Source of the DNA: Clostridia bacterium
GTDB taxonomy: Bacteria; Bacillota_A; Clostridia; Oscillospirales; CAG-272
Reading direction: 5' to 3'
DNA: 6,736 bases
Assembly: GCA_017414585.1 (NCBI GenBank)
Contig: JAFQLN010000010.1
Span: 1 to 6,736 of the forward strand
Part shown: positions 1 through 5,708 of the stretch, piece by piece
Position numbering within the stretch: position 1 is the first letter of the stretch
How the letters are laid out: every line of letters starts with the position of its first letter
The notes under the pieces: model-generated
What the model was told of the DNA's origin: nothing
Databases searched by the model: none
The model's input: the letters and a program-made list of their open reading frames with translations, nothing else
Program-made: the position numbers and the translations under genes

Positions 1-21
1 AAACTGCAAATTTGCTCTATT

Positions 22-64
22 GCCCTCTCCGACACTTCGTGCCACCTCTCCCAAAGGGCGAGGC
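22..64. repeat. REP/MITE-like folded repeat
   Basis: A C-rich block, GCCCTCTCC (22-30), is followed by GACAC-TTC-GTGCC (31-43) and CCTCTCCC-AAA-GGGCGAGG (45-63). Read on the minus strand, GGCAC-GAA-GTGTC forms a 5-bp stem with one G-U pair, and CCTCGCCC-TTT-GGGAGAGG forms an 8-bp stem with one mismatch. The first block can also pair with GGGCGAGG, so two folds compete. From memory, elements reading 'GCCTCTCCCTTTGGGAGAGG' followed by a small GNA-loop hairpin and 'GGAGAGGG' are dispersed in many copies in Oscillospirales and related Clostridia genomes. I cannot confirm copy number here. On the + strand the second hairpin is followed by CTTTTG, so it could also terminate a gene entering from the left. 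Confidence 0.55.
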
Positions 65-76
65 TTTTGTACAAAA
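65..76. repeat. 12-bp perfect palindrome
   Basis: TTTTGTACAAAA is a perfect 12-bp inverted repeat directly abutting the folded C-rich repeat. It could be the outer edge of that repeat, a protein-binding dyad, or chance in AT-rich DNA. A second perfect palindrome, GCAAATTTGC (6-15), lies on the other side of the C-rich block, so the block is bracketed by two AT-rich palindromes of different sequence. Confidence 0.4.
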
Positions 77-95
77 CGCTTCTTTGTATGATACC

Positions 96-117
96 AATGC
101 GGATTCATATTCGCATT
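96..117. repeat. Imperfect inverted repeat (hairpin or operator-like)
   Basis: AATGCGGAT (96-104) pairs with ATTCGCATT (109-117), giving nine pairs including one G-T around a 4-base centre TCAT. It lies about 40 bp upstream of the -35 box of the GTPase gene promoter. It has no T-tract after it (TAAAG follows), so it is a poor terminator. It could be an upstream operator or an arm of the neighbouring repeat. Confidence 0.35.
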
Positions 118-158
118 TAAAGTAAATGCTGTTGCCGTGCACAGAATTTTATCCCGCC

Positions 159-187
159 TTGACAATCCCGGGCTGTTCATGTATAAT
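159..187 (+). promoter_or_regulatory. Consensus sigma-A promoter of the GTPase gene
   Basis: TTGACA (159-164) and TATAAT (182-187) are both perfect consensus hexamers separated by exactly 17 bp. Transcription should start near 194, about 7 bases after the -10 box, leaving a leader of only about 31 nt before the ATG at 225. That leaves no room for the leader-peptide/terminator attenuation described for tet(M) of Tn916, so this gene is probably expressed constitutively and well unless a repressor acts on flanking DNA. Confidence 0.88.
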
Positions 188-224
188 TATAAAAAATAAC
201 CACGAAAATTAAGGAATTGCTTCC

Positions 225-2273
225 ATGCCGAAGATTTATCACAACATCGGGGTGCTCGCGCACGTTGACTCGGGCAAAACCACGCTCACCGAACAGCTTC
301 TCTACCTCACCGGAACGATCCGTGCCGCAGGCAGTGTGGATGCGGGGACAGCGGCGACGGACAACTTATCCATTGAACGCAAACGCGGTATTTCCGTCCG
401 TACCTCTACGGCAACGGCGGAGTACAACGGTGTCACCGTCAATATCATCGACACCCCCGGACACGTCGATTTCGCCGGAGAAGTGGAACGTTCCCTCTGT
501 GCACTGGACTATGCCATTGTCCTTGTGTCCGCAGTCGAAGGCGTGCGTGCACATACCGAGAATATCCTCCGTGCACTCGACGAAGCGAATCTTCCGCGCC
601 TTGTTTTCATCAATAAAATCGACCGCGCCGGGTCCGATACAGCTGCGGTGATCAGCGATCTTGCCCGTTTCACGGATGCATCCCTTCTGCTTCTGTCCGA
701 AACGGAAAACGAAGGTCTGGAGACCTTCTCCTGCCGGATGAAAACGGGAGATGCCTTTGCCGCCGCCGCAACGGAAGCCCTGTGCGAGCTGTCCGAAGAA
801 GCGGAAGAGGCGTTCCTTACGGACGAAGTTCTCCCATATGACCGTGCCGCCGCGCTGGTGAAAGAGCAGATTGCCGCCTGCCGTCTCACGCCCGTTCTCT
901 GCGGAAGCGCAAAAAACGCCGTTGGCGTGAAGGATATCGCAGACTTTATGACGGAGTTCATGCCGTCTTCGGAGAGACGCGCAACACGGGAACTGTGCGG
1001 CGTCATTTTCAAAATCGAGCACGACAAAACCATGGGCAAAATTTCGCACATCCGTCTGTTCGGCGGAAAGATCGTCAACCGCGATGAGGTCAGTCTCGCC
1101 GCACCCGAGGACAGCAGAATGGTCAATCCCGCCGGGGAAGAGGACGACGCGGTTGCGCTGGAAAAAAAGCCGCCCGTCACCGAAAAGGTTTCCCAGATCC
1201 GCAAGTTCACCGGCGGACGGTACACCGATGCGGGTGAAGTCGTCGGCGGAGACATTGCAGCACTGTGCGGACTTCCGAGTGCGAAAACCGGACAGTTTGT
1301 CGGTTCGCTGGAACTCGGCAGTGCATACAGGCTGGCGGCGCCGTTTCTGCGCGTCAAAGTCACGCCCCTTGACGGTGATAAGGAGAAAATCCCCGCTCTC
1401 GCCGAAGCGCTGCAGGAACTGTCCGATGAAGAACCGTACATGGATGCCAAGTGGGAAAACGGACAGCAGGAAATCGTCATCTCGACAACGGGCAAAATCC
1501 AGCTTGAAGTCATCGACTCCCTGCTGCGCGAACGGTACAATCTGCCCGCCGACTTCTCGCCCCCGACCGTCATTTATAAGGAAACGCCTGCCAAAACCGG
1601 CTATGCCTATGCGGACTATACCATGCCCAAACCCTGCTGGGCGGCTGTGCAGTTCAAGTTTGAACCCATGCCCCGCGGATACGGCGTGTCCTACCACGGC
1701 AAACTCCCGTCGAACCAGTGCTTCTACCGCTATCAGACTCACATCCGCCAGTCGTTCTATTCCTGTCTCGAACAGGGACTGTACGGCTGGGAGGTCACGG
1801 ATTTCAAATGCACCCTCGTCGGCGGTCAGCATCATACCATCCATACGCACCCCCTTGATTTCTTCGTCTGCACGCCGATGGCATTCATGAACGGTCTGCG
1901 GGATATCGGCGTGACCATCCTTGAGCCGCTTCTGAAAATGCGCATCTCTCTGCCGATGGAGCTTGGCGGGAAGGTGCTGAGCGAAATTGTGAAAATGGAC
2001 GGGGAGTATGATACCCCGCTCACCTTCGGCACCACATCCGTCATCGAAGCGGTCGTCCCGGCAGCATTGTCCATGGACTTTCCGCAGAAGCTCGCGTCTC
2101 TGTCGTCCGGACGGGCGGTGCTGAACGCTTCCTTCTCCGGCTACCGGGAATGCAGGGACGGAAAAGAGCATATCAGCCCGCGGCGCGGCGTCAATCCCCT
2201 CGATCGGTCGAAGTGGATTCTCTGGGCGCGCGGCGCATACCAGCTTTCGCAGAGCGAACTGCACGGGCTGTGA
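225..2273 (+). CDS. Tet(M)/Tet(O)-like ribosomal-protection-type translational GTPase
   Basis: A 682-residue EF-G-like GTPase of the family that binds the ribosomal A site and releases tetracycline. Visible GTPase motifs are G1 AHVDSGKTT (12-20), G2 RGIS (54-57, where the usual Thr is Ser), G3 DTPGH (76-80), G4 NKID (130-133) and G5 GSAK (227-230). Domains II and III span about 256-446, domain IV about 450-600, and domain V plus C-terminal tail about 604-682. EQGLYGWEVTD (516-526) and SPRR (651-654) match Tet(M)-type landmarks. It is about 43 residues longer than Tet(M) (639), partly from an extra charged stretch near 294-318 in domain II. The domain IV loop that reads YYSPVSTPADF in Tet(M) is HHTIHTHPLDF here (536-546), so the proline implicated in drug displacement is absent. 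AAGGA (211-215) precedes the ATG by 9 bases. Tandem TGA-TAA stops end it. No transposon genes flank it, suggesting a resident chromosomal gene. Family membership is firm; whether it confers tetracycline resistance or has another ribosomal role is open. Confidence 0.9.
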   Translation: MPKIYHNIGVLAHVDSGKTTLTEQLLYLTGTIRAAGSVDAGTAATDNLSIERKRGISVRTSTATAEYNGVTVNIIDTPGHVDFAGEVERSLCALDYAIVLVSAVEGVRAHTENILRALDEANLPRLVFINKIDRAGSDTAAVISDLARFTDASLLLLSETENEGLETFSCRMKTGDAFAAAATEALCELSEEAEEAFLTDEVLPYDRAAALVKEQIAACRLTPVLCGSAKNAVGVKDIADFMTEFMPSSERRATRELCGVIFKIEHDKTMGKISHIRLFGGKIVNRDEVSLAAPEDSRMVNPAGEEDDAVALEKKPPVTEKVSQIRKFTGGRYTDAGEVVGGDIAALCGLPSAKTGQFVGSLELGSAYRLAAPFLRVKVTPLDGDKEKIPALAEALQELSDEEPYMDAKWENGQQEIVISTTGKIQLEVIDSLLRERYNLPADFSPPTVIYKETPAKTGYAYADYTMPKPCWAAVQFKFEPMPRGYGVSYHGKLPSNQCFYRYQTHIRQSFYSCLEQGLYGWEVTDFKCTLVGGQHHTIHTHPLDFFVCTPMAFMNGLRDIGVTILEPLLKMRISLPMELGGKVLSEIVKMDGEYDTPLTFGTTSVIEAVVPAALSMDFPQKLASLSSGRAVLNASFSGYRECRDGKEHISPRRGVNPLDRSKWILWARGAYQLSQSELHGL

Positions 2274-2301
2274 TAAAAACTGTGCCGATTTTTGCTTTTT
2301 T
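2261..2301 (+). terminator. Probable weak intrinsic terminator of the GTPase gene
   Basis: GCACGG (2261-2266) can pair with CTGTGC (2280-2285), giving six pairs including one G-U around a 13-base loop that contains the tandem stop codons. CGA, then TTTTT, GC and TTTTTT follow. The T-runs are good, but the stem is short, its loop is large and it overlaps the last codons, so termination may be partial. No better terminator is visible before the next promoter. Confidence 0.42.
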
Positions 2302-2319
2302 CACATTTTTCACCTTTTT
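2289..2319. other. Roughly phased T-tract array
   Basis: Four T-runs lie at 2289-2293, 2296-2301, 2306-2310 and 2315-2319. The last three are separated by short CAC-containing spacers and their centres fall about 9-9.5 bp apart, close to one helical turn. Such arrays curve DNA. The array sits about 70-100 bp upstream of the predicted start site at 2390. It may serve as bent upstream promoter DNA, as the T-rich tail of the preceding terminator, or both. Confidence 0.4.
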
Positions 2320-2354
2320 CTCACACGAAACAGAAAGAATTTGCGAAAAATATA

Positions 2355-2383
2355 TTTACAATTGCATGAGAAGATAGTATAAT
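2355..2383 (+). promoter_or_regulatory. Strong sigma-A promoter for the leader RNA and potABCD
   Basis: TTTACA (2355-2360, one mismatch to consensus) and TATAAT (2378-2383, perfect) are 17 bp apart. Immediately upstream, GAAAAATATA (2345-2354) resembles an AT-rich UP element. The predicted start is near 2390. There is no promoter of comparable quality closer to potA, so this one probably drives the operon through a leader of about 410 nt. Confidence 0.82.
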
Positions 2384-2389
2384 AAGTAT

Positions 2390-2799
2390 TGCACGATTTT
2401 TGCATCTGTGCTGACAAATCCGGAATGTGCAAAGGCTTCCGGATTCCGAAAACATCGGTGCGCGCCCTAAAATATATGCCTCTGGGAGAGTCAGCTTCCG
2501 CCGGCGTAAAGCATAAAGCGCGTAGGCATTCGGGCTTTGATAAGCCGGCTTTCTGCCATAACGGAATCGTCCGATGTTCACACCCGGCAGTTTTAACAGA
2601 ACCGGGGTGCGGTTGTCTTCCGAAAGGGGGAGCCGCATTCAAGAAATCACAGCGACGCGCGGTCATGTCGGTTGTTCCGACCGCTGCCGTGCCGGTAAAC
2701 ACTCTTTGCGGAGGCTGTGATTAGCCGATGTGTGAGTCTCGCGCAGAGCTGTAATACGGCTTACGTGGTACTTTTGCCGCAAAGGGGGATGCAAAAAAT
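2390..2799 (+). ncRNA. Long structured leader RNA upstream of potA, family unknown
   Basis: This stretch holds no convincing gene. By eye it folds into consecutive helices that can coexist. They are GCACGAT/ATC-GTGC (2391-2411, one bulge); a perfect 9-bp stem AATCCGGAA/TTCCGGATT (2417-2425/2437-2445); a long-range 8-bp helix AACATCGG/CCGATGTT (2451-2458/2571-2578) enclosing smaller stems such as GGCTT-TGAT-AAGCC (2533-2546); CACCCGG/CCGGGGTG (2581-2587/2602-2609, one bulge); an 11-pair stem with a GAAA tetraloop (2609-2636); a 9-bp helix AATCACAGC/GCTGTGATT (2645-2653/2714-2722) enclosing GCGGTC/GACCGC (2659-2664/2679-2684); and AGCCG/CGGCT (2723-2727/2757-2761) enclosing a further hairpin (2735-2750). 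I see no signature of the TPP, SAM, lysine, glycine, cobalamin, c-di-GMP, guanidine or T-box families, nor of 6S, SRP, RNase P or tmRNA. No strong internal terminator is present, so it is most likely a 5' UTR controlling potABCD. An independently processed RNA is possible. Confidence 0.55.
2771..2788 (+). promoter_or_regulatory. potA: potA ribosome-binding site, partly in a small hairpin
   Basis: AAAGGGGG (2781-2788) is the only plausible Shine-Dalgarno for the ATG at 2800, with 11 bases between. CTTTTG (2771-2776) can pair with CAAAGG (2780-2785) across a CCG loop, covering half of the site. An alternative is TTTTGC (2772-2777) with GCAAAA (2791-2796), leaving the site in a loop. An ATG at 2789 is out of frame and too close to be the start. 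Structure here could tune potA initiation in concert with the upstream leader. Confidence 0.4.
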
Positions 2800-3927
2800 A
2801 TGGAAAAAAAGAATATTGTTGAACTGAAAAATATAACCGTGGCTTTCGACGGGGAGAAAATCCTCGATGACCTGAGTCTGTCGATCGGCGACGGCGAATT
2901 CGTGACCCTGCTCGGTTCTTCCGGCTGCGGAAAAACGACAACGCTGCGCATCATCGCGGGCTTTCTCGAACCGGACGCGGGAGAAGTGTTTTTTGATTCA
3001 AAAAGCATGAATGGTGTTCCCGCTCACAAGCGCGAGGTAAACACCATTTTTCAGCGTTATGCCCTTTTCCCGAACTATAATGTCTTTGAAAACATCGCTT
3101 ACGGTCTCCGCGTCCGCCACGTCCCGGAAGCCGAAATTAAGGAGCGAGTCTCCGAAATGCTTACGCTTGTCAACCTCGAAGGATTTGAATTGGGGGACAT
3201 TGCCAAGCTCTCCGGCGGTCAGCAGCAGCGTGTTGCCATCGCCAGAGCGCTCATTCTCAAGCCGAAAATTCTTCTGCTCGACGAACCGCTCGCGGCGCTT
3301 GACTTAAAGCTGCGCAAGGATATGCAGAACGAACTGAAAAATATCCAGAAGGCGCTTGGCATCACGTTCGTCTTCGTTACCCACGACCAGGAAGAAGCGC
3401 TCTCCATGTCCGACACCGTTGTTGTCATGCATGAGGGCAAGATCCAGCAGATCGGCTCCCCGGTTGACATCTACAACGAGCCGGAAAACGCATTCGTCGC
3501 GGACTTCATCGGCGAGTCGAATATCCTCGACGGCGTGATGAAGGAAGACTACCGCGTTGCCTTCTCCGGAAAGGAATTCAAGTGCCTCGATACCGGTTTC
3601 GGCAAAAACGAAGCGGTTGACGTTGTCGTGCGTCCCGAAGACGTGGATATCGTTCCCGAAGACAAGGGAATGCTGCGCGGTATCGTGACTTCCGTAACCT
3701 TCCTCGGCGTGCACTACGAAATCATCGTGGATATCGGGGGATTCAAGTGGATGATCCAGACAACGGACTACGCGGCGGAAGGCGATGTGGTAGGGCTTTA
3801 TATCGAGCCGGACGCGATTCATGTCATGAAGAAATCCAAATACTCCGGTCAGTTCGGTGACTACAGCTCCTTCTCCGACGAACTGGACGAGCTGAACCAG
3901 CTTCCCGACGAAGACGACGACGAGTAA
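2800..3927 (+). CDS. potA: Polyamine (spermidine/putrescine) ABC transporter ATPase PotA
   Basis: A 375-residue ATP-binding subunit of a polyamine importer, acting at the cytoplasmic face of the membrane on PotB/PotC. The nucleotide-binding domain (about 1-235) has Walker [10 protein letters not shown] (39-47), Q-loop FQRYALFP (84-91), signature LSGGQQQR (137-144), Walker B ILLLDEP (157-163), D-loop AALDLKLR (165-172) and H-loop His195. Residues about 240-343 form the C-terminal TOBE-type regulatory domain typical of PotA/MalK-like ATPases; VVRPEDVDI (276-284) is characteristic. Length matches the family. The tail (359-375) is strikingly acidic and ends EDDDE. It is the first gene of potABCD, and its stop overlaps the potB Shine-Dalgarno. 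The potBCD context makes a polyamine role likely. The ATPase alone could equally be of the Fe3+ or thiamine importer type, so the symbol rests mainly on the neighbours. Confidence 0.92.
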   Translation: MEKKNIVELKNITVAFDGEKILDDLSLSIGDGEFVTLLGSSGCGKTTTLRIIAGFLEPDAGEVFFDSKSMNGVPAHKREVNTIFQRYALFPNYNVFENIAYGLRVRHVPEAEIKERVSEMLTLVNLEGFELGDIAKLSGGQQQRVAIARALILKPKILLLDEPLAALDLKLRKDMQNELKNIQKALGITFVFVTHDQEEALSMSDTVVVMHEGKIQQIGSPVDIYNEPENAFVADFIGESNILDGVMKEDYRVAFSGKEFKCLDTGFGKNEAVDVVVRPEDVDIVPEDKGMLRGIVTSVTFLGVHYEIIVDIGGFKWMIQTTDYAAEGDVVGLYIEPDAIHVMKKSKYSGQFGDYSSFSDELDELNQLPDEDDDE

Positions 3928-3940
3928 GGAGGGCGGACGC

Positions 3941-4765
3941 ATGACGAAAAAACGCTCTCTCGGTCAGCGTCTGCTCGGCGCACCGTATGTGCTCTGGGCG
4001 GCGATCTTCATTGTTGTACCGCTGCTGATCGTTGTTTATTACTCCTTCACGGATGCAAACGGCAATTTTACCGTTGAAAATATCAAGGCTCTCGCCGATT
4101 ATAAGGAAGTCTTCTGGATTTCCATCGAGTACAGCTTTATCGCAACCGTCATCACGCTGCTCATTTCCTATCCGTTCGCCTATCTGATGAGCCGGAAAAA
4201 GGAAAGCACACAGCGGATTATGATGATGCTTGTTATGCTCCCGATGTGGATGAACCTGCTCATCCGTACATATTCGTGGATGAATATTCTTGAAAAGAAC
4301 GGGATTATCAACAACCTTCTCGGACTTATCGGCATCGAACCGCTCAAGATGATCGGAACGCCGGGAGCTGTGATTTTCGGGATGATCTACAACTACATCC
4401 CCTACATGATTCTGCCGATTTACTCGGTCATGGCGAAAATCGAACCGAGTATCCTCGAAGCGGCGGAAGACCTCGGATCGAACGGCTTTTCCAAGCTGCA
4501 CCGCATCATTCTGCCCCTGTCCATGCCCGGTGTGGTATCCGGCTTCACGATGGTTTTTGTTCCGTCCGTGAGCACGTTCTACATCAGCCAGAAGCTCGGC
4601 GGCAAGATCATGCTCGTCGGCGACGCGATCGAAAAACAGATCCAGTCTCTCTATAACTACAACCTCGGCGCCGCCCTTTCGCTCGTCCTCATGGTGCTCA
4701 TTCTGATCTCCATGGCACTCATGAAGAAGTTTGCCGGGGACGACGGCGATAATCTGCTGGTTTAA
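3941..4765 (+). CDS. potB: Polyamine ABC transporter permease PotB
   Basis: A 274-residue inner-membrane permease with about six hydrophobic segments (near 15-37, 62-83, 93-113, 141-163, 196-212 and 242-261). The cytoplasmic EAA loop that docks on the ATPase reads EAAEDLGS followed by a conserved Pro-Gly (173-197). LIRTYSWMNILEKNG (107-121) and GGKIMLVGDAIEKQI (220-234) are PotB-type family features. Length equals E. coli PotB. The start is set by AAGGAGGG (3926-3933), which overlaps the potA stop and leaves 7 bases to the ATG, indicating translational coupling. It pairs with PotC to form the translocation channel. Assignment as PotB rather than PotC rests on length, order and the GD.IE motif. 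Confidence 0.9.
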   Translation: MTKKRSLGQRLLGAPYVLWAAIFIVVPLLIVVYYSFTDANGNFTVENIKALADYKEVFWISIEYSFIATVITLLISYPFAYLMSRKKESTQRIMMMLVMLPMWMNLLIRTYSWMNILEKNGIINNLLGLIGIEPLKMIGTPGAVIFGMIYNYIPYMILPIYSVMAKIEPSILEAAEDLGSNGFSKLHRIILPLSMPGVVSGFTMVFVPSVSTFYISQKLGGKIMLVGDAIEKQIQSLYNYNLGAALSLVLMVLILISMALMKKFAGDDGDNLLV

Positions 4766-4780
4766 GGAGGAAGGTGCATC

Positions 4781-5587
4781 ATGAAAAAATCCGTCGGAAA
4801 TATTTTCATCGGGCTGATGTACACGCTCCTTTACGCGCCGCTTCTCGTGATGGTGTTCTTCTCCTTCAACGAAGCGAAGAGTACGTCCGTCTTTACGGGA
4901 TTTTCCCTGAAATGGTACCGGGAACTGTTCTCCTCCAGCCAGACGATGACCGCGCTGACAAATACGCTTGTCCTCGCCGTGACCTCCGCGCTGATTGCAA
5001 CCGTGATCGGAACGGCGGCAGCGGTGTACATTTACTATGTGCGCTCCAAGGCATGGAAGACCACGCTGGACTTCGTGACCAATATCCCGATGCTCAATCC
5101 GGATATCGTCACGGGTGTATCGCTCATGCTTCTGTTCGTCTTCGTCGGACGTGCCATCGGTGCGGCGAACTCGCTCAGCTTTGCCACACTTCTCATTGCG
5201 CACGTCACCTTCAACCTGCCGTATGTGATTCTCAACGTCCTTCCGAAGCTCAACCAGACCGACCCGTATCTCTATCAGGCGGCGCAGGATCTCGGAAGCA
5301 CGCCCGTGCAGGCATTCTTCAAGGTGGTCATGCCCGCAATCATGCCCGGCATCATGTCCGGTATGCTCATGGCATTCACGCTCTCCCTCGATGACTTTGT
5401 AATCAGCTACTACACCACCGGCTCGAGCTTCCAGACGCTTCCGCTTCTGATCTTCTCCATGACCAAGAAGACGGTCAAGCCGGATATGTACGCGCTTTCC
5501 ACGCTGATTTTCGTCACCGTGCTTGTTCTTCTGCTCGTTATCAACATCGGACAGATCAAGGCGGCAAGAAAAGAAGAAAAGAAATAA
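4781..5587 (+). CDS. potC: Polyamine ABC transporter permease PotC
   Basis: A 268-residue inner-membrane permease, partner of PotB. Hydrophobic segments lie near 7-29, 60-86, 103-123, 133-155, 185-205 and 239-257. The EAA-type loop reads QAAQDLGSTP, ending in MPG (166-190). The FTLSLDDFVISYYTTG segment (199-214) is typical of PotC, where Asp-Asp-Phe-Val-Ile is strongly conserved. The C-terminus is a short lysine-rich cytoplasmic tail (AARKEEKK). AAGGAGG (4764-4770) overlaps the potB stop and sits 10 bases before the ATG, so translation is coupled to potB. Unlike the two preceding junctions, the following gap to potD is 121 bp. Confidence 0.92.
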   Translation: MKKSVGNIFIGLMYTLLYAPLLVMVFFSFNEAKSTSVFTGFSLKWYRELFSSSQTMTALTNTLVLAVTSALIATVIGTAAAVYIYYVRSKAWKTTLDFVTNIPMLNPDIVTGVSLMLLFVFVGRAIGAANSLSFATLLIAHVTFNLPYVILNVLPKLNQTDPYLYQAAQDLGSTPVQAFFKVVMPAIMPGIMSGMLMAFTLSLDDFVISYYTTGSSFQTLPLLIFSMTKKTVKPDMYALSTLIFVTVLVLLLVINIGQIKAARKEEKK

Positions 5588-5608
5588 GTTTAACGGAGGA
5601 AACCGACA

Positions 5609-5635
5609 ATGGCAGAACCGCCGGCAAGTGTCTGA
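5609..5635 (+). CDS. Possible 8-codon leader mini-ORF between potC and potD
   Basis: A well-formed Shine-Dalgarno ACGGAGGA (5593-5600) is followed after 8 bases by ATG and the codons for MAEPPASV, then TGA. This is the best ribosome-binding site in the potC-potD gap, yet it leads only to this peptide, which is not in frame with potD (the two ATGs are 100 bases apart). It may be a leader peptide that couples or tunes potD translation. Alternatively it is the original potD initiation site, separated from the gene by about 100 bp of inserted DNA. No similarity is recognised. It could also be a non-functional remnant. Confidence 0.25.
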   Translation: MAEPPASV

Positions 5636-5652
5636 GCCGTGTTCTTTTTCGC

Positions 5653-5667
5653 CGGGACGTATTCCCG
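5653..5667 (+). other. Small intercistronic hairpin before potD
   Basis: CGGGA (5653-5657) and TCCCG (5663-5667) form a perfect 5-bp stem with a CGTAT loop. An AT-rich stretch (about 5672-5689) follows without a clean T-run, so it is a weak terminator at best. It may act as an mRNA processing or stability element separating permease and binding-protein expression, since binding proteins are commonly needed in excess. Confidence 0.3.
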
Positions 5668-5708
5668 CGCATGATTATTTATTTTTGTATCGAAAGGTTT
5701 TTGTATAG

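Noticed and set aside
366..2264. A very long open frame on the minus strand (632 codons) opposite the GTPase gene, plus another of 354 codons (509-1573)
   Set aside because: The + frame encodes a clear GTPase with all G motifs. The antisense frames have no recognisable domains and are explained by the codon bias of the sense gene.
2478..2530. Resemblance of CTCTGGGAGAGTC (2480-2492) to part of a glycine riboswitch
   Set aside because: The conserved CGCCGAAGGGGCAA-type core and the second aptamer are missing, so the match is limited to one short GC-rich stem.
2389..2724. A 111-codon + strand open frame in the potA leader, and minus-strand frames at 2310-2702 and 2321-2638
   Set aside because: The + frame begins with TTG at the predicted transcription start, so no ribosome-binding site is possible. 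The minus frames cross the promoter. Three overlapping unrelated frames with no recognisable motif suggest chance, and the stretch is better explained as structured RNA.
3824..5203. A minus-strand open frame of 459 codons opposite potB and most of potC
   Set aside because: It is rich in His, Arg and Asp with no recognisable motif, runs across three real genes and has no promoter or ribosome-binding site. It is a shadow of GC-biased codons.
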